Assembly (NCBI GenBank): GCA_945875865.1
Contig: CAMCMF010000010.1
Coordinates: 1-42,542, forward strand
Length of the DNA: 42,542 nt
Reading direction: 5' to 3'
From: Rhizobium sp. Q54
GTDB taxonomy: Bacteria; Pseudomonadota; Alphaproteobacteria; Rickettsiales; UBA1997
The notes beneath the pieces are model-generated. The model searched no databases. It saw nothing but the letters and a program-made list of their open reading frames with translations, and was not told the DNA's origin. The stretch's first letter is position 1. Each line of letters begins with the position of its first letter. Shown piece by piece: positions 1-9,844 of the stretch. Both the position numbers and the translations under genes were made by a program.

Positions 1-239
1 TACGCCAACTAAAAAACGAAAATTAAAACGGTAATTATTTTAAATTTTGTAGCTGTTGTAAAATTTTACAAAACTTCGCTTACGCTCATCACCCTCACCC
101 CAACCCTCTCCCCTCAAGGGAGAGGGAGCTAGACCGAGGTTTGGTTGAGTTTGGATTTTCATGCGTAGGCCTTGCGGGGATCCCCGATATACCGAAAGGT
201 ATCGGTTTCTTGAATCAGTTTCGGTATATTAAAAAATTT
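1..239. repeat. Non-coding leader with R6-like palindrome and partial R1 element
   Basis: No gene is supported here. At about 88-130 there is a GC-richer hairpin (CCCTCTCCCCTCAAGGGAGAGGG core) of the same type as between ccoN and ccoO. At about 151-230 lies a rearranged partial R1 element ending in ATCAGTTTCGGTATATT. Its piece TTTTCATGCGTAG recurs at 12390-12402, next to another R1 copy. An open frame starting with TTG at 141 runs through the repeat into the next gene, but its first 33 codons are repeat sequence and I do not count them as coding. Confidence 0.6.
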
Positions 240-931
240 ATGGACGACATCACTTTAATTTTATCTCTAATATCGCTGGGATTTTTTGGAGGATTTTCGC
301 ATTGCGCCGGCATGTGCGGACCTTTTGTGATTACGCAAGTTTCGCAAAATTTACAAAATACTTCGCTAGAAAATTTCTCCAATTTTCAAAAATTAAAAAG
401 TTACGCATTGCTGCCTTATCAATTAGGACGCATCTCCACCTATTCCCTCATCGGATTTTTTTGCGCGTTTTTTTCTAAAAATTTAGATGAGCTTTTTCAC
501 TTCAGAATTTTCTCCGCCATCCTCCTCTTTCTCGCAGCGCTGTTTTTTTTAGCCTTACTTTTCGAGAGGAAATTATTGCGCTTTAAATTGCCTTTTTTAA
601 AAACCGCGACCTCTTTTTTTCTCAAAAAATTTTCCATTTTTTTTAAAAATCCTCAAGGCATTAAAGGCTATATTCTTGGTTTAATTTTAGGCTTCATTCC
701 ATGCGGATTGCTCTACGGAGCCTTTCTCATCTCAGCAACAATTTCTAATCCGATTTTAGCTGCTTTTGGAATGTTTTGCTTTGGATTAGCAACATTTCCC
801 TCGCTGTTTTTAACAGCTTGCGGTGGACATGTTTTATTAAAATTTTCTGGCTTCAAAATTCTCACGAAAATAGTGATCGCAATTAATGCAATCATGCTTT
901 TTCTAATGGCTTTAAAACTGATTCTTAACTT

Positions 932-935
<4 letters not shown>
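240..935 (+). CDS. UreH/DsbD_2-like membrane protein (sulfite exporter TauE/SafE type), probably for cbb3 oxidase assembly
   Basis: This is a 231-aa polytopic membrane protein with about six hydrophobic segments. Near the N-terminus it has the motif [13 protein letters not shown], which is the conserved cysteine/histidine signature of the UreH-like/DsbD_2 transmembrane family. Members of this family often sit beside cbb3 oxidase operons and are thought to handle copper or cytochrome assembly; the metal role is inferred from family and context. A second conserved-looking segment [12 protein letters not shown] lies near residues 150-161. I start at ATG 240 because the upstream in-frame codons come from a repeat. 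The stop overlaps the ccoN start (ATGA), so the two are translationally coupled. Confidence 0.8.
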
Positions 936-2353
<1,418 letters not shown>

Positions 2354-2361
2354 CTCTCGGT

Positions 2362-2497
2362 CTAATCATCCTCCTCTTGAGGGAGGATCGACGAAGCTTT
2401 AGCTGAGTCGAGGAGGGGTCAGAATTTTACATTTAGATTTCTGACTCCTCCCCGGATCGCTTCGCTCTCCGACCATCCCTCAAGGGGATGGTGATAA
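2362..2497. repeat. R6 palindromic element between ccoN and ccoO
   Basis: About 135 bp reads as one large imperfect inverted repeat. The left arm begins ATCATCCTCCTCTTGAGGG and the right arm ends CCTCAAGGGGATGGTGAT, with GAGGAGGGGTCAG facing CTGACTCCTCC around an AT-rich centre. Smaller hairpins lie within each arm (about 2368-2390 and 2472-2495). It has no coding potential. It could form a strong structure in the cco mRNA and change the relative expression of ccoN and ccoOQP. Confidence 0.7.
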
Positions 2498-2521
2498 GCG
2501 CTGATAATTCCATTTTCCAAA

Positions 2522-3274
2522 ATGTTTAAGCATCACGACAAAATTGAACGTAACTCGATTCTACTTTTAATCCTCACTGTAATCGTAATTTCGATCGGTG
2601 GCCTGGTTGAAATCACGCCGCTTTTTCGCATGGAAACTACTCTGGAAAAAGTTGAAGGCATGCGCCCGCTAACTCCACTCGAATTAGCCGGTGCGCAAAT
2701 TTACAAGCGCGAAGGTTGCTACGGTTGCCATTCCCAACAAGTTCGCGTTTTGCGTGATGAAGTTGAGCGTTATGGCCACTATTCTCTAGCCTCGGAAAGC
2801 ATGTATGATTTTCCGTTTCAATGGGGATCAAAAAGAACAGGACCGGATTTAGCAAGAATCGGAGGAAAATATTCCGACGAATGGCACGTGCGTCACTTGA
2901 TCAATCCGCGCGATGTTGTTCCTGAGTCAATCATGCCTGGTTATAAATTTTTACCCAATCGTGATGCCGGTATTTCCAATATTTATGATGATATGGAAGT
3001 GCTGCGCAAAGTCGGAGTTCCCTACACTGACGAGATGATTCAAAACGCCGTTTCCGACGCCGCGATTCAAGCATCAAACGATCGCGAAAGTGCAGGCCTC
3101 ATCAAACGCTACGGCGAAAAAGTGAATATCCACGATTTCGACGGCAATCCTAATAAAATTTCTGAAATGGACGCCTTGGTTGCATATCTACAAACCCTCG
3201 GCAGTTTTGTTGATTTTGCAAAATTTGAAACTTTGCGCAGCAAAAGTGATAAAAAAACTGGAGATAAAAAATGA
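2522..3274 (+). CDS. ccoO: Cytochrome c oxidase cbb3-type, subunit II (CcoO)
   Basis: This 250-aa mono-heme c subunit passes electrons to CcoN. It has one N-terminal membrane anchor (about residues 13-32), then a periplasmic domain with the heme c motif CYGCH near residue 66. The family-typical stretch RTGPDLARIGGKYSDEWH follows, and PESIMPGYKF carries the likely axial methionine. The length is normal. It follows ccoN after a 168-bp palindromic insert and overlaps the next gene, ccoQ, by 4 bases (ATGA). Confidence 0.97.
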   Translation: MFKHHDKIERNSILLLILTVIVISIGGLVEITPLFRMETTLEKVEGMRPLTPLELAGAQIYKREGCYGCHSQQVRVLRDEVERYGHYSLASESMYDFPFQWGSKRTGPDLARIGGKYSDEWHVRHLINPRDVVPESIMPGYKFLPNRDAGISNIYDDMEVLRKVGVPYTDEMIQNAVSDAAIQASNDRESAGLIKRYGEKVNIHDFDGNPNKISEMDALVAYLQTLGSFVDFAKFETLRSKSDKKTGDKK

Positions 3275-3423
3275 TGGAAATTCTGTTTGATAACGCCGCA
3301 ACAATTGCCACGATTTTTTTCTTTTTAGCTTTTTGTTACATAATTTATTCCGTCTTCAAAAAAGGAACGAACAAAAAATTCGATAAATATTCAAAAATTC
3401 CACTCCAAGACAATGACCGATAA
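3271..3423 (+). CDS. ccoQ: cbb3 oxidase small subunit CcoQ/FixQ
   Basis: A 50-aa protein starting MMEILFDNAATIATIFF has one hydrophobic helix (about residues 10-27) and a charged, lysine-rich cytoplasmic tail ending LQDNDR. Size, single helix and position between ccoO and ccoP match CcoQ, which stabilises the oxidase complex. CcoQ sequences are poorly conserved, so the call leans on context. Its ATG overlaps the ccoO stop by 4 bases, and its end overlaps the ccoP start by 11 bases. Confidence 0.85.
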   Translation: MMEILFDNAATIATIFFFLAFCYIIYSVFKKGTNKKFDKYSKIPLQDNDR

Positions 3424-4276
3424 TAAACAACTCAAACCGATTTTAAAAAAAACTGAAACCACCGGACATGATTGGGACGGCATTTCAGAATATAACATCC
3501 CTGCCCCGCGCTGGTGGTTGATTACTTGGATCATCTGCATCATCTGGGCATTTATTTATTGGTTTTTTTATCCAACTTGGCCAATTCCGGGTGGTAATAC
3601 CAAAGGAATTTTGAACTGGTCAGCGCGCGAACAACTACAAAAATCCCAAGCTGAAATTAATGTGAAGCAAGCAGTTCATATGGAAAAAATTTCTCGCCTA
3701 TCTTTGCAAGAAATTCAGAAAAATCCTGACTTGGTGGAATTTTATTTAAATGGCGGAAAAATCGCTTTCGAAGAAAACTGCGCCGCCTGTCACGGCCGCG
3801 GCGCTCAAGGTGCCAAAGGCTATCCCAATCTCAATGATGATGATTGGTTGTGGGGCGGAAAATTAGAAGATATTTATCAAACCCTTAAATTTGGCATCAG
3901 ATCTAGTCATGACAAAACACGCAGCACTCAAATGCCAGCTTTTGGAATGGATAAGGTTTTAAAAAGTGACGAGATTGAATCTGTCGCAAATTACGTGATG
4001 TCACTTTCGAGCAAAGTTGATTTCGATAAAAAAGGTGAAGAAATTTTCAAAGCCAATTGCGTCGCCTGTCACGGCCTTGGCGGCAAAGGAAATAGAGAAT
4101 TAGGCGCTCCAAATCTATCCGATAAAATCTGGCTTTATGGCAGCAGCAAAGAAGATATTATTTTCACCATTCATTACGCCAGAAACGGTGTAATGCCTTA
4201 TTGGAGCGGCAGACTTGATGATAATACCATCAAACAACTCGCGCTTTATGTTCACTCACTTGGTGGCGGAGAATAA
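3413..4276 (+). CDS. ccoP: Cytochrome c oxidase cbb3-type, subunit III (CcoP), di-heme
   Basis: This 287-aa di-heme c subunit delivers electrons to the cbb3 oxidase. After a cytoplasmic start it has a membrane segment at about residues 33-55 (WWLITWIICIIWAFIYWFF). The FixP-like motif YWFFYPTWP follows, then two cytochrome c domains with CAACHG near residue 122 and CVACHG near 216. Methionines in TQMPAFGM and GVMPYW are likely sixth ligands. The length is normal. It closes the ccoNOQP cluster; the assembly genes ccoG, ccoH, ccoI and ccoS are not in this window. Confidence 0.97.
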   Translation: MTDNKQLKPILKKTETTGHDWDGISEYNIPAPRWWLITWIICIIWAFIYWFFYPTWPIPGGNTKGILNWSAREQLQKSQAEINVKQAVHMEKISRLSLQEIQKNPDLVEFYLNGGKIAFEENCAACHGRGAQGAKGYPNLNDDDWLWGGKLEDIYQTLKFGIRSSHDKTRSTQMPAFGMDKVLKSDEIESVANYVMSLSSKVDFDKKGEEIFKANCVACHGLGGKGNRELGAPNLSDKIWLYGSSKEDIIFTIHYARNGVMPYWSGRLDDNTIKQLALYVHSLGGGE

Positions 4277-4293
4277 TTTTTTAAAACAATCTA

Positions 4294-5199
4294 ATGCCAA
4301 TCGGTTTTGAGTCTGTAAAATCAAGCCTTCTTGGCTCTTACAATAATCAAAAACTTCATCACGCAATTTTGCTTTGCGGAAAAAAAGGGATTGGAAAATC
4401 CAGCTTTGCTAAAGAATTTTGCTTGGAAATTTTGGGCAGCAAAAATCCTACTCATCCCGATATTTTGGTGATTGAAAAAGAAGCAGAAAAACGCGACATC
4501 AATGTCGAAAAAGTGCGCAAAATTGCGGCATTTTTAAATCAAACTTCCTCATCGAATAAAGATAAATTCATTATTATCGATTCCGCTTGCGAGCTTAATA
4601 AATCGGCCGCCAACGCCTTACTGAAAATTCTGGAAGAGCCGCACAAAAATAATTTTCTTATCCTAGTTGCTCACAATTTAAATCGCGTTTTGCCGACTAT
4701 TCGTTCGCGTTGTCAAATGGTGAAAGTTAACGATCTTTCGCTGAGTGATTTTGAAAAAGTTTTGCAGTTACAAAAATTAAAATTTCCTGCTAACGAAATA
4801 AATTTTATTGCTGAAATTTGCGAGAATTCTCCTGCCATTGCAATTAACTGTGGAGCAGATTTATCAAGGTTCTATCAACTTTTCTTGCGCTCTATTCTAA
4901 ATAAAAAAATCAGCGACGAATTATTAAAAAATATTTCTGACAAAAATTTTTCTTTCACAATTTTTGAAAAATCCTGCGAATTTTTTTTCACGCGTTTACT
5001 TAAAATAATTTCCGGCGCCGAAGTAAAATTTTTCTTTGAGGAGGAAAAAGTTTTTATGGATTTAGCACAGAAATTTCCCAAAAAGAAAATTTTTGCGATT
5101 ATGGATGAAGCCATGATTTCACTGCATAAAACGCCAGCTCTTTATCTCGACAAAAAACTTTGTCTGATCAATATTTTTAATCGAATTTCTTATGAATAA
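4294..5199 (+). CDS. holB: DNA polymerase III subunit delta prime
   Basis: This 301-aa AAA+ clamp-loader protein loads the sliding clamp. It shows a Walker A-like loop GKKGIGKSS near residue 28, the family block KSAANALLKILEEP and the SRC motif in TIRSRCQMVKV. The zinc-binding cysteines usually found between the Walker A loop and the ILEEP block are absent: that stretch, starting SKNPTHPDIL, has only one Cys. Delta-prime proteins do not hydrolyse ATP in Escherichia coli, so activity cannot be read from Walker A alone. The start lies 17 bases after ccoP, and the stop overlaps the anmK start by 8 bases. Confidence 0.9.
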   Translation: MPIGFESVKSSLLGSYNNQKLHHAILLCGKKGIGKSSFAKEFCLEILGSKNPTHPDILVIEKEAEKRDINVEKVRKIAAFLNQTSSSNKDKFIIIDSACELNKSAANALLKILEEPHKNNFLILVAHNLNRVLPTIRSRCQMVKVNDLSLSDFEKVLQLQKLKFPANEINFIAEICENSPAIAINCGADLSRFYQLFLRSILNKKISDELLKNISDKNFSFTIFEKSCEFFFTRLLKIISGAEVKFFFEEEKVFMDLAQKFPKKKIFAIMDEAMISLHKTPALYLDKKLCLINIFNRISYE

Positions 5200-6316
5200 A
5201 ATTTACAGAAGTATCGGCTTGATGAGTGGAACTTCGATGGATGGCATTGATTTAGCACTAATTGAATCTGACGGAAAAAAAATAATTGAGCGCAAAAATT
5301 TCGCTTATTTGTCTTACAAAAAAGATTTCAAAGCCCGTCTCGCAAGCCTTATTTACGACGTCCCCACCTTACAGCAAATCAAGGAAGTTGAAAATGAATT
5401 AACCCTACTTCACGCCAAATTGGTTAATGATTTTCTTACAGAAAATAATATCGACAAAAAAACCATTAACATCATCGCCTTTCACGGACACACGATTTCA
5501 CACGTCCCGGAGGCAGGAATCACTTGGCAAATCGGCAATGCCCATTTGCTTTCACGCTTAACTGGAATTGATGTTGTTGCTGATTTTCGTACGCGCGATG
5601 TAGCGCTTGGCGGCCAAGGTGCGCCTCTGGTTCCGATCTATCACTTTTATCTTTTTGCTCAGCAGAAAAAACCAACTGCGATACTAAATATCGGAGGAAT
5701 TTCTAATATCACTTACCTCGCAAGCGAGAATGAAAATGACATGGAAGCTTTCGACATCTGCTTCGGTAATGCTCCACTTGATGATTTGATGAAGAAAAAA
5801 TTCGGTCGCGATTTTGATGCTGGAGGCGAGTTAGCAAGTAGCGGCAAAATTGATTTTCTATTAGCAGATCGCATTTTACAAAATGAAATTTTTCACAAAA
5901 AACCACCCAAATCTTTTGATCGCGATGACTTTGCAGAAATAGTTGCTCCGATTAACAGCATCAAGATCGAAGATGCTCTCGCAACTTTCACTTACATGCA
6001 TGCTCAAGCACTGGCAATTAACCTGGAATTTTTAGGAAAAAAACCGCAAGAAATTTTTGTTTGTGGCGGTGGTAGAAAAAACACTGCACTCATGGAAGAT
6101 ATGCAAAAATATATTTCCGGAATTTCCATCAAAGCAGTAGAAGAAATTGAATTGAATGGCGATGCAATTGAGGCTGAAGCCTTCGCCTTTCTAGCAATTC
6201 GCAGTTTACTTGGATTGCCAATCAGTTTCAAAAACACCACCGGAGTTTGCGCAAAATTACCAAATCACCATTCGGCTTGCGGCGGAACTCTTTTCAAATC
6301 CGACATCATTTCATGA
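5192..6316 (+). CDS. anmK: Anhydro-N-acetylmuramic acid kinase
   Basis: This 374-aa kinase converts anhydroMurNAc, released in peptidoglycan turnover, to MurNAc-6-phosphate by cleaving the anhydro ring and phosphorylating it. The family signature GLMSGTSMDGIDLAL lies at residues 8-22. Typical blocks FHGHTISHVP, DFRTRDVALGGQGAPLVPIYH, LNIGGISN and the ATP-site FVCGGGRKN are present. The length is normal. It indicates that the organism makes and recycles a cell wall. It overlaps holB upstream by 8 bases and the exporter gene downstream by 4. Confidence 0.95.
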   Translation: MNKIYRSIGLMSGTSMDGIDLALIESDGKKIIERKNFAYLSYKKDFKARLASLIYDVPTLQQIKEVENELTLLHAKLVNDFLTENNIDKKTINIIAFHGHTISHVPEAGITWQIGNAHLLSRLTGIDVVADFRTRDVALGGQGAPLVPIYHFYLFAQQKKPTAILNIGGISNITYLASENENDMEAFDICFGNAPLDDLMKKKFGRDFDAGGELASSGKIDFLLADRILQNEIFHKKPPKSFDRDDFAEIVAPINSIKIEDALATFTYMHAQALAINLEFLGKKPQEIFVCGGGRKNTALMEDMQKYISGISIKAVEEIELNGDAIEAEAFAFLAIRSLLGLPISFKNTTGVCAKLPNHHSACGGTLFKSDIIS

Positions 6317-7227
6317 ATTTTTTTTCAGATAAACAGAAAGGCGTGCTTTATGTGATCGCCTCTGGCCTTTGCTACGGCTTGATCGGCTATTTCGGCGTCA
6401 GCATCATGCAAGAAAATCTCTCCGCTTACAATATGCTATTTTGGCGCTTCTTGGTTTCCGCTCTCACTATATTTTTTTTCAGCTTTTGGCAGATGAAGAA
6501 GAAAAATTTTATGCGCAGTAATTTTCTCGAAATAACAAAAATTTTTTTCTTAAGCGCAATTTTTCACGGCAGCTCTTCGGCATTTTATTTTATCTCTTCC
6601 GCCAAGATTGGCACTGGCTTGGCAATGATTCTATTTTTTATCTATCCGCTTATCGTAGTGATTTTGAATCGCATTTTTTATCAAACCAAAATTTCTCGCT
6701 CTTACATTTTTGCTATCACAGCAATTCTTTTTGGCGTCACGCTTTTGGCTGATTTTGGCGGTCTTGATGCAAGTTTTATCGGAATTTTATTTGGAATTTT
6801 AGCGGCAATTTTTTTTGGATTTTATGTTTTTGCTGTACAAAAAACTTCCATCCCTCCCCTCACTCTAGCCTTTGTGGTATCGCTGGGCTGCTGTTTTGCC
6901 TCAGCAATTTTTGCGATAATTGATGGCAGTTTTCAAGCGCCGAAAAATGCTGAACCTTTTTTCAATATTTTGGCAATGGGAGTCATTTCAACCGCTCTTC
7001 CAATTTTATTTTTCTTACGCGGTTTGGAATATATCGATTCCGCAAAAGCATCTTTGCTTGGCGTTTTTGAGCCTTTGGCAGTTTTGTTTTTCGGATGGCT
7101 GCTACTGGGAGAAAAAATCAGCACAATACAACTTATTGGAAGCTTTGTGATTCTAGTTGGGGGAGCGATTGTCTTGATGGAGAAAGGTAAAAAAGATGTG
7201 AAGAGCTCAGCTTCGAGCGTGATGTAG
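6313..7227 (+). CDS. EamA/DMT-superfamily transporter
   Basis: This 304-aa inner-membrane protein has about ten hydrophobic segments arranged as two EamA repeats. The first half runs to about residue 140 and the second ends with GLEYIDSAKASLLGVFEPL and a helix containing GSFVILVGGAIVLM. DMT carriers exchange or export metabolites; the substrate cannot be read here. I start at ATG 6313, which overlaps the anmK stop as ATGA, rather than at an earlier in-frame codon inside anmK. A stem-loop terminator follows. Confidence 0.9.
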   Translation: MNFFSDKQKGVLYVIASGLCYGLIGYFGVSIMQENLSAYNMLFWRFLVSALTIFFFSFWQMKKKNFMRSNFLEITKIFFLSAIFHGSSSAFYFISSAKIGTGLAMILFFIYPLIVVILNRIFYQTKISRSYIFAITAILFGVTLLADFGGLDASFIGILFGILAAIFFGFYVFAVQKTSIPPLTLAFVVSLGCCFASAIFAIIDGSFQAPKNAEPFFNILAMGVISTALPILFFLRGLEYIDSAKASLLGVFEPLAVLFFGWLLLGEKISTIQLIGSFVILVGGAIVLMEKGKKDVKSSASSVM

Positions 7228-7232
7228 GCATA

Positions 7233-7268
7233 AAAAAACTCCCAGAAAATTAATTTCTGAGAGTTTTT
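7233..7268. terminator. Bidirectional Rho-independent-type terminator
   Basis: AAAACTCCCAGAAA and TTTCTGAGAGTTTT form a hairpin with an A-run before and a T-run after. It lies between the convergent exporter gene (plus) and hydrolase gene (minus), so it can end transcripts from both sides. Confidence 0.75.
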
Positions 7269-7274
7269 AAATTT

Positions 7275-8039
7275 TTAAGCTTCGAAAGATGTCAAAGATT
7301 TTACCGGGAAGTGGTTGCGCTCTGGCTTAGCTTCTGCAGCATTTTTTTTCTTACGACGACGACGACGATCGCGTTTAACTTTACGCACTTTTGTTGAATC
7401 AACTACCAAGCGATGCTTGATATATTTATCGACTGTTTCTTCAAATTCTTTTAAGTGATCTTTGAAAAAGTGATCTGCTCCGTTAATCATTTGATAAGAA
7501 ACTTCAGCACCTTCGCGAGCGGAAAGTTTTTCGGCTAATTTTGCTGAATCAGATTCTTTAGTGATTTCATCCTTTCCACCTTGAATCACTAGACCCGATG
7601 ATGTGCAAGGAACGATGAAATTGAAATCATACTTAGTTGCCGGAGGAGCGACCAGAATATAATTTTCAAGCTCCGGTCTTCTCATCACAGTTTGCAAACC
7701 AATCCAAGCACCAAAAGAAAAACCAGAAATCCAAAATTCTGTAGCCTGCATATTTTGATCATGAAGCCAATTTACGATGGCCGTAACATCAAGTAGCTCA
7801 CCAATACCATTATCAAACTTGCCTTGAGATTTTCCAACGCCACGAAAATTTATACGCAAAACTGAAAATCCGTTATTCACAAAAGCACGATAAAGACCGT
7901 AAACAATCTTGTTATTCATGGTTCCGCCGTAAAGAGGATGGGGATGAAGAACTAGAGCGACAGGAGCTTTTGAATCAGCGTTTTGATGATAGCGACCTTC
8001 GATGCGACCAGCGGGACCGTTTATAATTACTTCAGGCAT
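7275..8039 (-). CDS. Alpha/beta hydrolase (COG2945-like)
   Basis: This 254-aa serine hydrolase starts MPEVIINGPAGRIEGRYH. It has the oxyanion block LVLHPHPLYGGTMNNKIV, the nucleophile elbow GFSFGA (Ser), a likely acid in QGGKDEI and the catalytic His in GADHFF. The physiological substrate is unknown. The last 40 or so residues form an unusually basic tail (VKRDRRRRRKKKNAAEA) that could bind RNA, DNA or a membrane surface. I use ATG 8039 rather than an upstream TTG, because the bases before it belong to a heptamer repeat array. No Shine-Dalgarno sequence is visible. Confidence 0.85.
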   Translation of the reverse strand: MPEVIINGPAGRIEGRYHQNADSKAPVALVLHPHPLYGGTMNNKIVYGLYRAFVNNGFSVLRINFRGVGKSQGKFDNGIGELLDVTAIVNWLHDQNMQATEFWISGFSFGAWIGLQTVMRRPELENYILVAPPATKYDFNFIVPCTSSGLVIQGGKDEITKESDSAKLAEKLSAREGAEVSYQMINGADHFFKDHLKEFEETVDKYIKHRLVVDSTKVRKVKRDRRRRRKKKNAAEAKPERNHFPVKSLTSFEA

Positions 8040-8042
8040 ATG

Positions 8043-8128
8043 GATCAATTAACAGTTAACAATTAGCAGTTAGCAAACTCGTCAATTAACAAATGCTTAA
8101 ATTGTTAATTGATAATTGTTGCTGGCTA
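8043..8128. repeat. Heptanucleotide array (CAATTAA units, both orientations)
   Basis: Degenerate 7-base units (CAATTAA, CAGTTAA, CAATTAG, CAGTTAG) are followed by inverted units (TTGTTAA, TTGATAA, TTGTTGC). The array ends 4 bases from the hydrolase start codon. Its last unit supplies the stop codon (TAG) and the last Asn codon of the next gene at 8126. Similar arrays occur at 20413-20483 and 23758-23840. Confidence 0.75.
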
Positions 8129-8323
8129 ATTGACTGCAGCCCATTCCATTGGTCTTCCAGCGGTATCGGTAACCAACTGTGCGGAGCCAGAATATTTTGC
8201 GGCCATGTATTTACCATGTCCTGCATGAGTGCCGTAATAGTAAACTGGCTCGATATCTTTGCCGTTATGTTTCTTTTTTTCAGCGTTTTTAACCCGGTTT
8301 TTCGGGTTGTTCTTAGTGCCCAT
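8126..8323 (-). CDS. Conserved-looking 65-aa protein of unknown function
   Basis: A small basic protein starting MGTKNNPKNRVKNAEKKK, with a core EPVYYYGTHAGHGKYMAAK and the end GRPMEWAAVN. The Gly/His/Tyr-rich core and ordered charge pattern look like a real gene rather than a shadow. I recall similar short proteins in alphaproteobacteria but cannot name a family. I chose ATG 8323; the frame stays open further upstream to 8395, but that part is low in complexity. It lies upstream of the hydrolase gene on the same strand. The function is unknown; a nucleic-acid-binding role is only a guess from the charge. Confidence 0.6.
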   Translation of the reverse strand: MGTKNNPKNRVKNAEKKKHNGKDIEPVYYYGTHAGHGKYMAAKYSGSAQLVTDTAGRPMEWAAVN

Positions 8324-8481
8324 GTTTCTAGAAAATTTTTGATTGGAAAAAAATGGAAGGGGGCGCAAACTAGAAAGCAACCTCACCAAAATCAAGTTTT
8401 ATTTCCTCTAAAATGTGACCGTTACGAATCAAAATTTTCGTCGAATTTTTTGATTTTCAATCAGCCCCAAATTTAAATATC

Positions 8482-9681
8482 ATGCCGAACTTTAACAGAC
8501 TGAAAGACTGCGTCGTTACTAATAAAAACGTGATTCTGCGCGTTGATATCAATGTGCCGATTGTGAATGGAAAAATCGAAGATGACACTCGCATCAAAGC
8601 AGTGATTCCGACGCTGAAATATCTCGCGCAAAACAAAGCGAAGGTAATTGTAATTTCACATTTCGGACGACCGGAAGGTAAGGTTGAAGCTTCGATGTCG
8701 ATTGGACAATTAGTGGCGCGAGTTCAGGAATTGCTTGGTTCGATCAAGGTTAGTTTTGTTGATGATTGTATCGGTGAGAAAGTTCAAAAAGCTGTGTTGG
8801 CCACAAATTATGGCGAAGTAATTATGTTGGAAAATCTGCGCTTCTATAAACAGGAAACCAAAAATGATGCGGAATTTTCACGTGAATTAGCTGCTTTGGG
8901 AAATCTTTACGTCAATGATGCTTTTTCTTGCTCACACCGCGCCCATGCTTCAATCACTGGCATTCCGGCAATTCTAAAATCATGCGCCGGATTTTTGATG
9001 GAATCTGAATTGGATAATCTCACCAATCTTTTAGAAAATGCTAAAAAACCGATGATGGCAGTTGTCGGCGGCGCAAAAGTTTCAACTAAAATTGATCTGT
9101 TAAATTCTTTAGCGACTAAAGCGCAAACCATTGTGGTTGGCGGCGGCATGGCCAATAGTCTTCTTTACGCTTTGGGAAAAAATATCGGTAAATCCTTGTG
9201 CGAAAAAGAGTTGAAAGATACTGCGCTAAAAATCATCGAAACCGCAAAAAATCATGGCTGCAAAATTATTCTTCCTCTCGATGCAATTGTAGTAAAAAAA
9301 TTCGAAGCCGGCGCGGCGCATGAAACTGTAGGAATTGATGATGTAAAAGATGATGACATCATTCTCGATATCGGCTCAGCCTCAATTAAAAATCTTTCTG
9401 AAGAACTAAAAAATCACAAAACTTTACTGTGGAACGGCCCACTCGGCGCTTTTGAAATCAAACCTTTTAACCTTGGAACCGAAGCCTTGGGAAAAGTTGC
9501 CGCCCAACTCACATCTGAAGGAAAATTGCTTTCAATTGCTGGTGGTGGCGATGTGGTTTCTGCTTTGAATACTGCTAATCTTTGTGATCAATTCACTTAC
9601 ATCTCAACTGCCGGCGGAGCATTTTTGGAATGGCTAGAAGGTAAGGAATTACCCGGTGTCCGCGCTTTAAACAGGCTCTAA
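8482..9681 (+). CDS. pgk: Phosphoglycerate kinase
   Basis: This 399-aa cytosolic enzyme transfers phosphate between 1,3-bisphosphoglycerate and ADP in glycolysis or gluconeogenesis. N-domain motifs are VILRVDINVPI and VISHFGRPEG; LENLRFY and SCSHRAHAS follow. The C-domain nucleotide site includes GGAKVSTKIDLLNSL, WNGPLGAFE and the GGGDVVSA loop. The length is normal. The last residues (LNRL) and the stop codon TAA are formed by bases that match the end of repeat family R2, so insertion of the repeat probably remodelled the C-terminus. Confidence 0.97.
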   Translation: MPNFNRLKDCVVTNKNVILRVDINVPIVNGKIEDDTRIKAVIPTLKYLAQNKAKVIVISHFGRPEGKVEASMSIGQLVARVQELLGSIKVSFVDDCIGEKVQKAVLATNYGEVIMLENLRFYKQETKNDAEFSRELAALGNLYVNDAFSCSHRAHASITGIPAILKSCAGFLMESELDNLTNLLENAKKPMMAVVGGAKVSTKIDLLNSLATKAQTIVVGGGMANSLLYALGKNIGKSLCEKELKDTALKIIETAKNHGCKIILPLDAIVVKKFEAGAAHETVGIDDVKDDDIILDIGSASIKNLSEELKNHKTLLWNGPLGAFEIKPFNLGTEALGKVAAQLTSEGKLLSIAGGGDVVSALNTANLCDQFTYISTAGGAFLEWLEGKELPGVRALNRL

Positions 9682-9700
9682 GAGCCTGCTTAATATCTTT
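9669..9700. terminator. Possible terminator at the R2 junction after pgk
   Basis: TAAACAGGCTCT and AGAGCCTGCTTA form a near-perfect short hairpin over the pgk stop, followed at a short distance by CTTTTTT. It arises from back-to-back R2 ends. It looks able to end pgk transcripts, but the T-run does not start directly at the stem. Confidence 0.4.
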
Positions 9701-9844
9701 TTTAATCCCATATTTCGTCCTATTTTTGCTTATTTTTTAGTAAAATTACTCCGAATATACCCGATATGCGTCGTAATTTTACTAAAAAAGCGCTAAAAAT
9801 ATGCCAAAATCTGTGATTAAAAAAGATATTAAACAGGCTCTAAG
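9680..9844. repeat. R2 palindromic element, copy A
   Basis: About 165 bp with long terminal inverted repeats (GAGCCTGCTTAATATC facing GATATTAAACAGGCTC), an inner stem TTTTTTAGTAAAATTA/TAATTTTACTAAAAAA and a small central loop. It is nearly identical to copy B at 13345. It lies exactly between the convergent pgk and SurA-like genes and touches both stop codons. There is no coding capacity, so it is MITE-like. Confidence 0.9.

Noticed and set aside
141-239. 33-residue N-terminal extension of the first membrane protein from a TTG start
   Set aside because: The DNA is a partial R1 repeat, and the family motif and ATG at 240 give a normal start.
8093-8476. 127-aa plus-strand ORF
   Set aside because: Antisense to the 65-aa gene and the heptamer array; composition is not protein-like.
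9680-9844. Insertion sequence with transposase
   Set aside because: Inverted ends are present but there is no coding capacity; it is a non-autonomous palindromic element.
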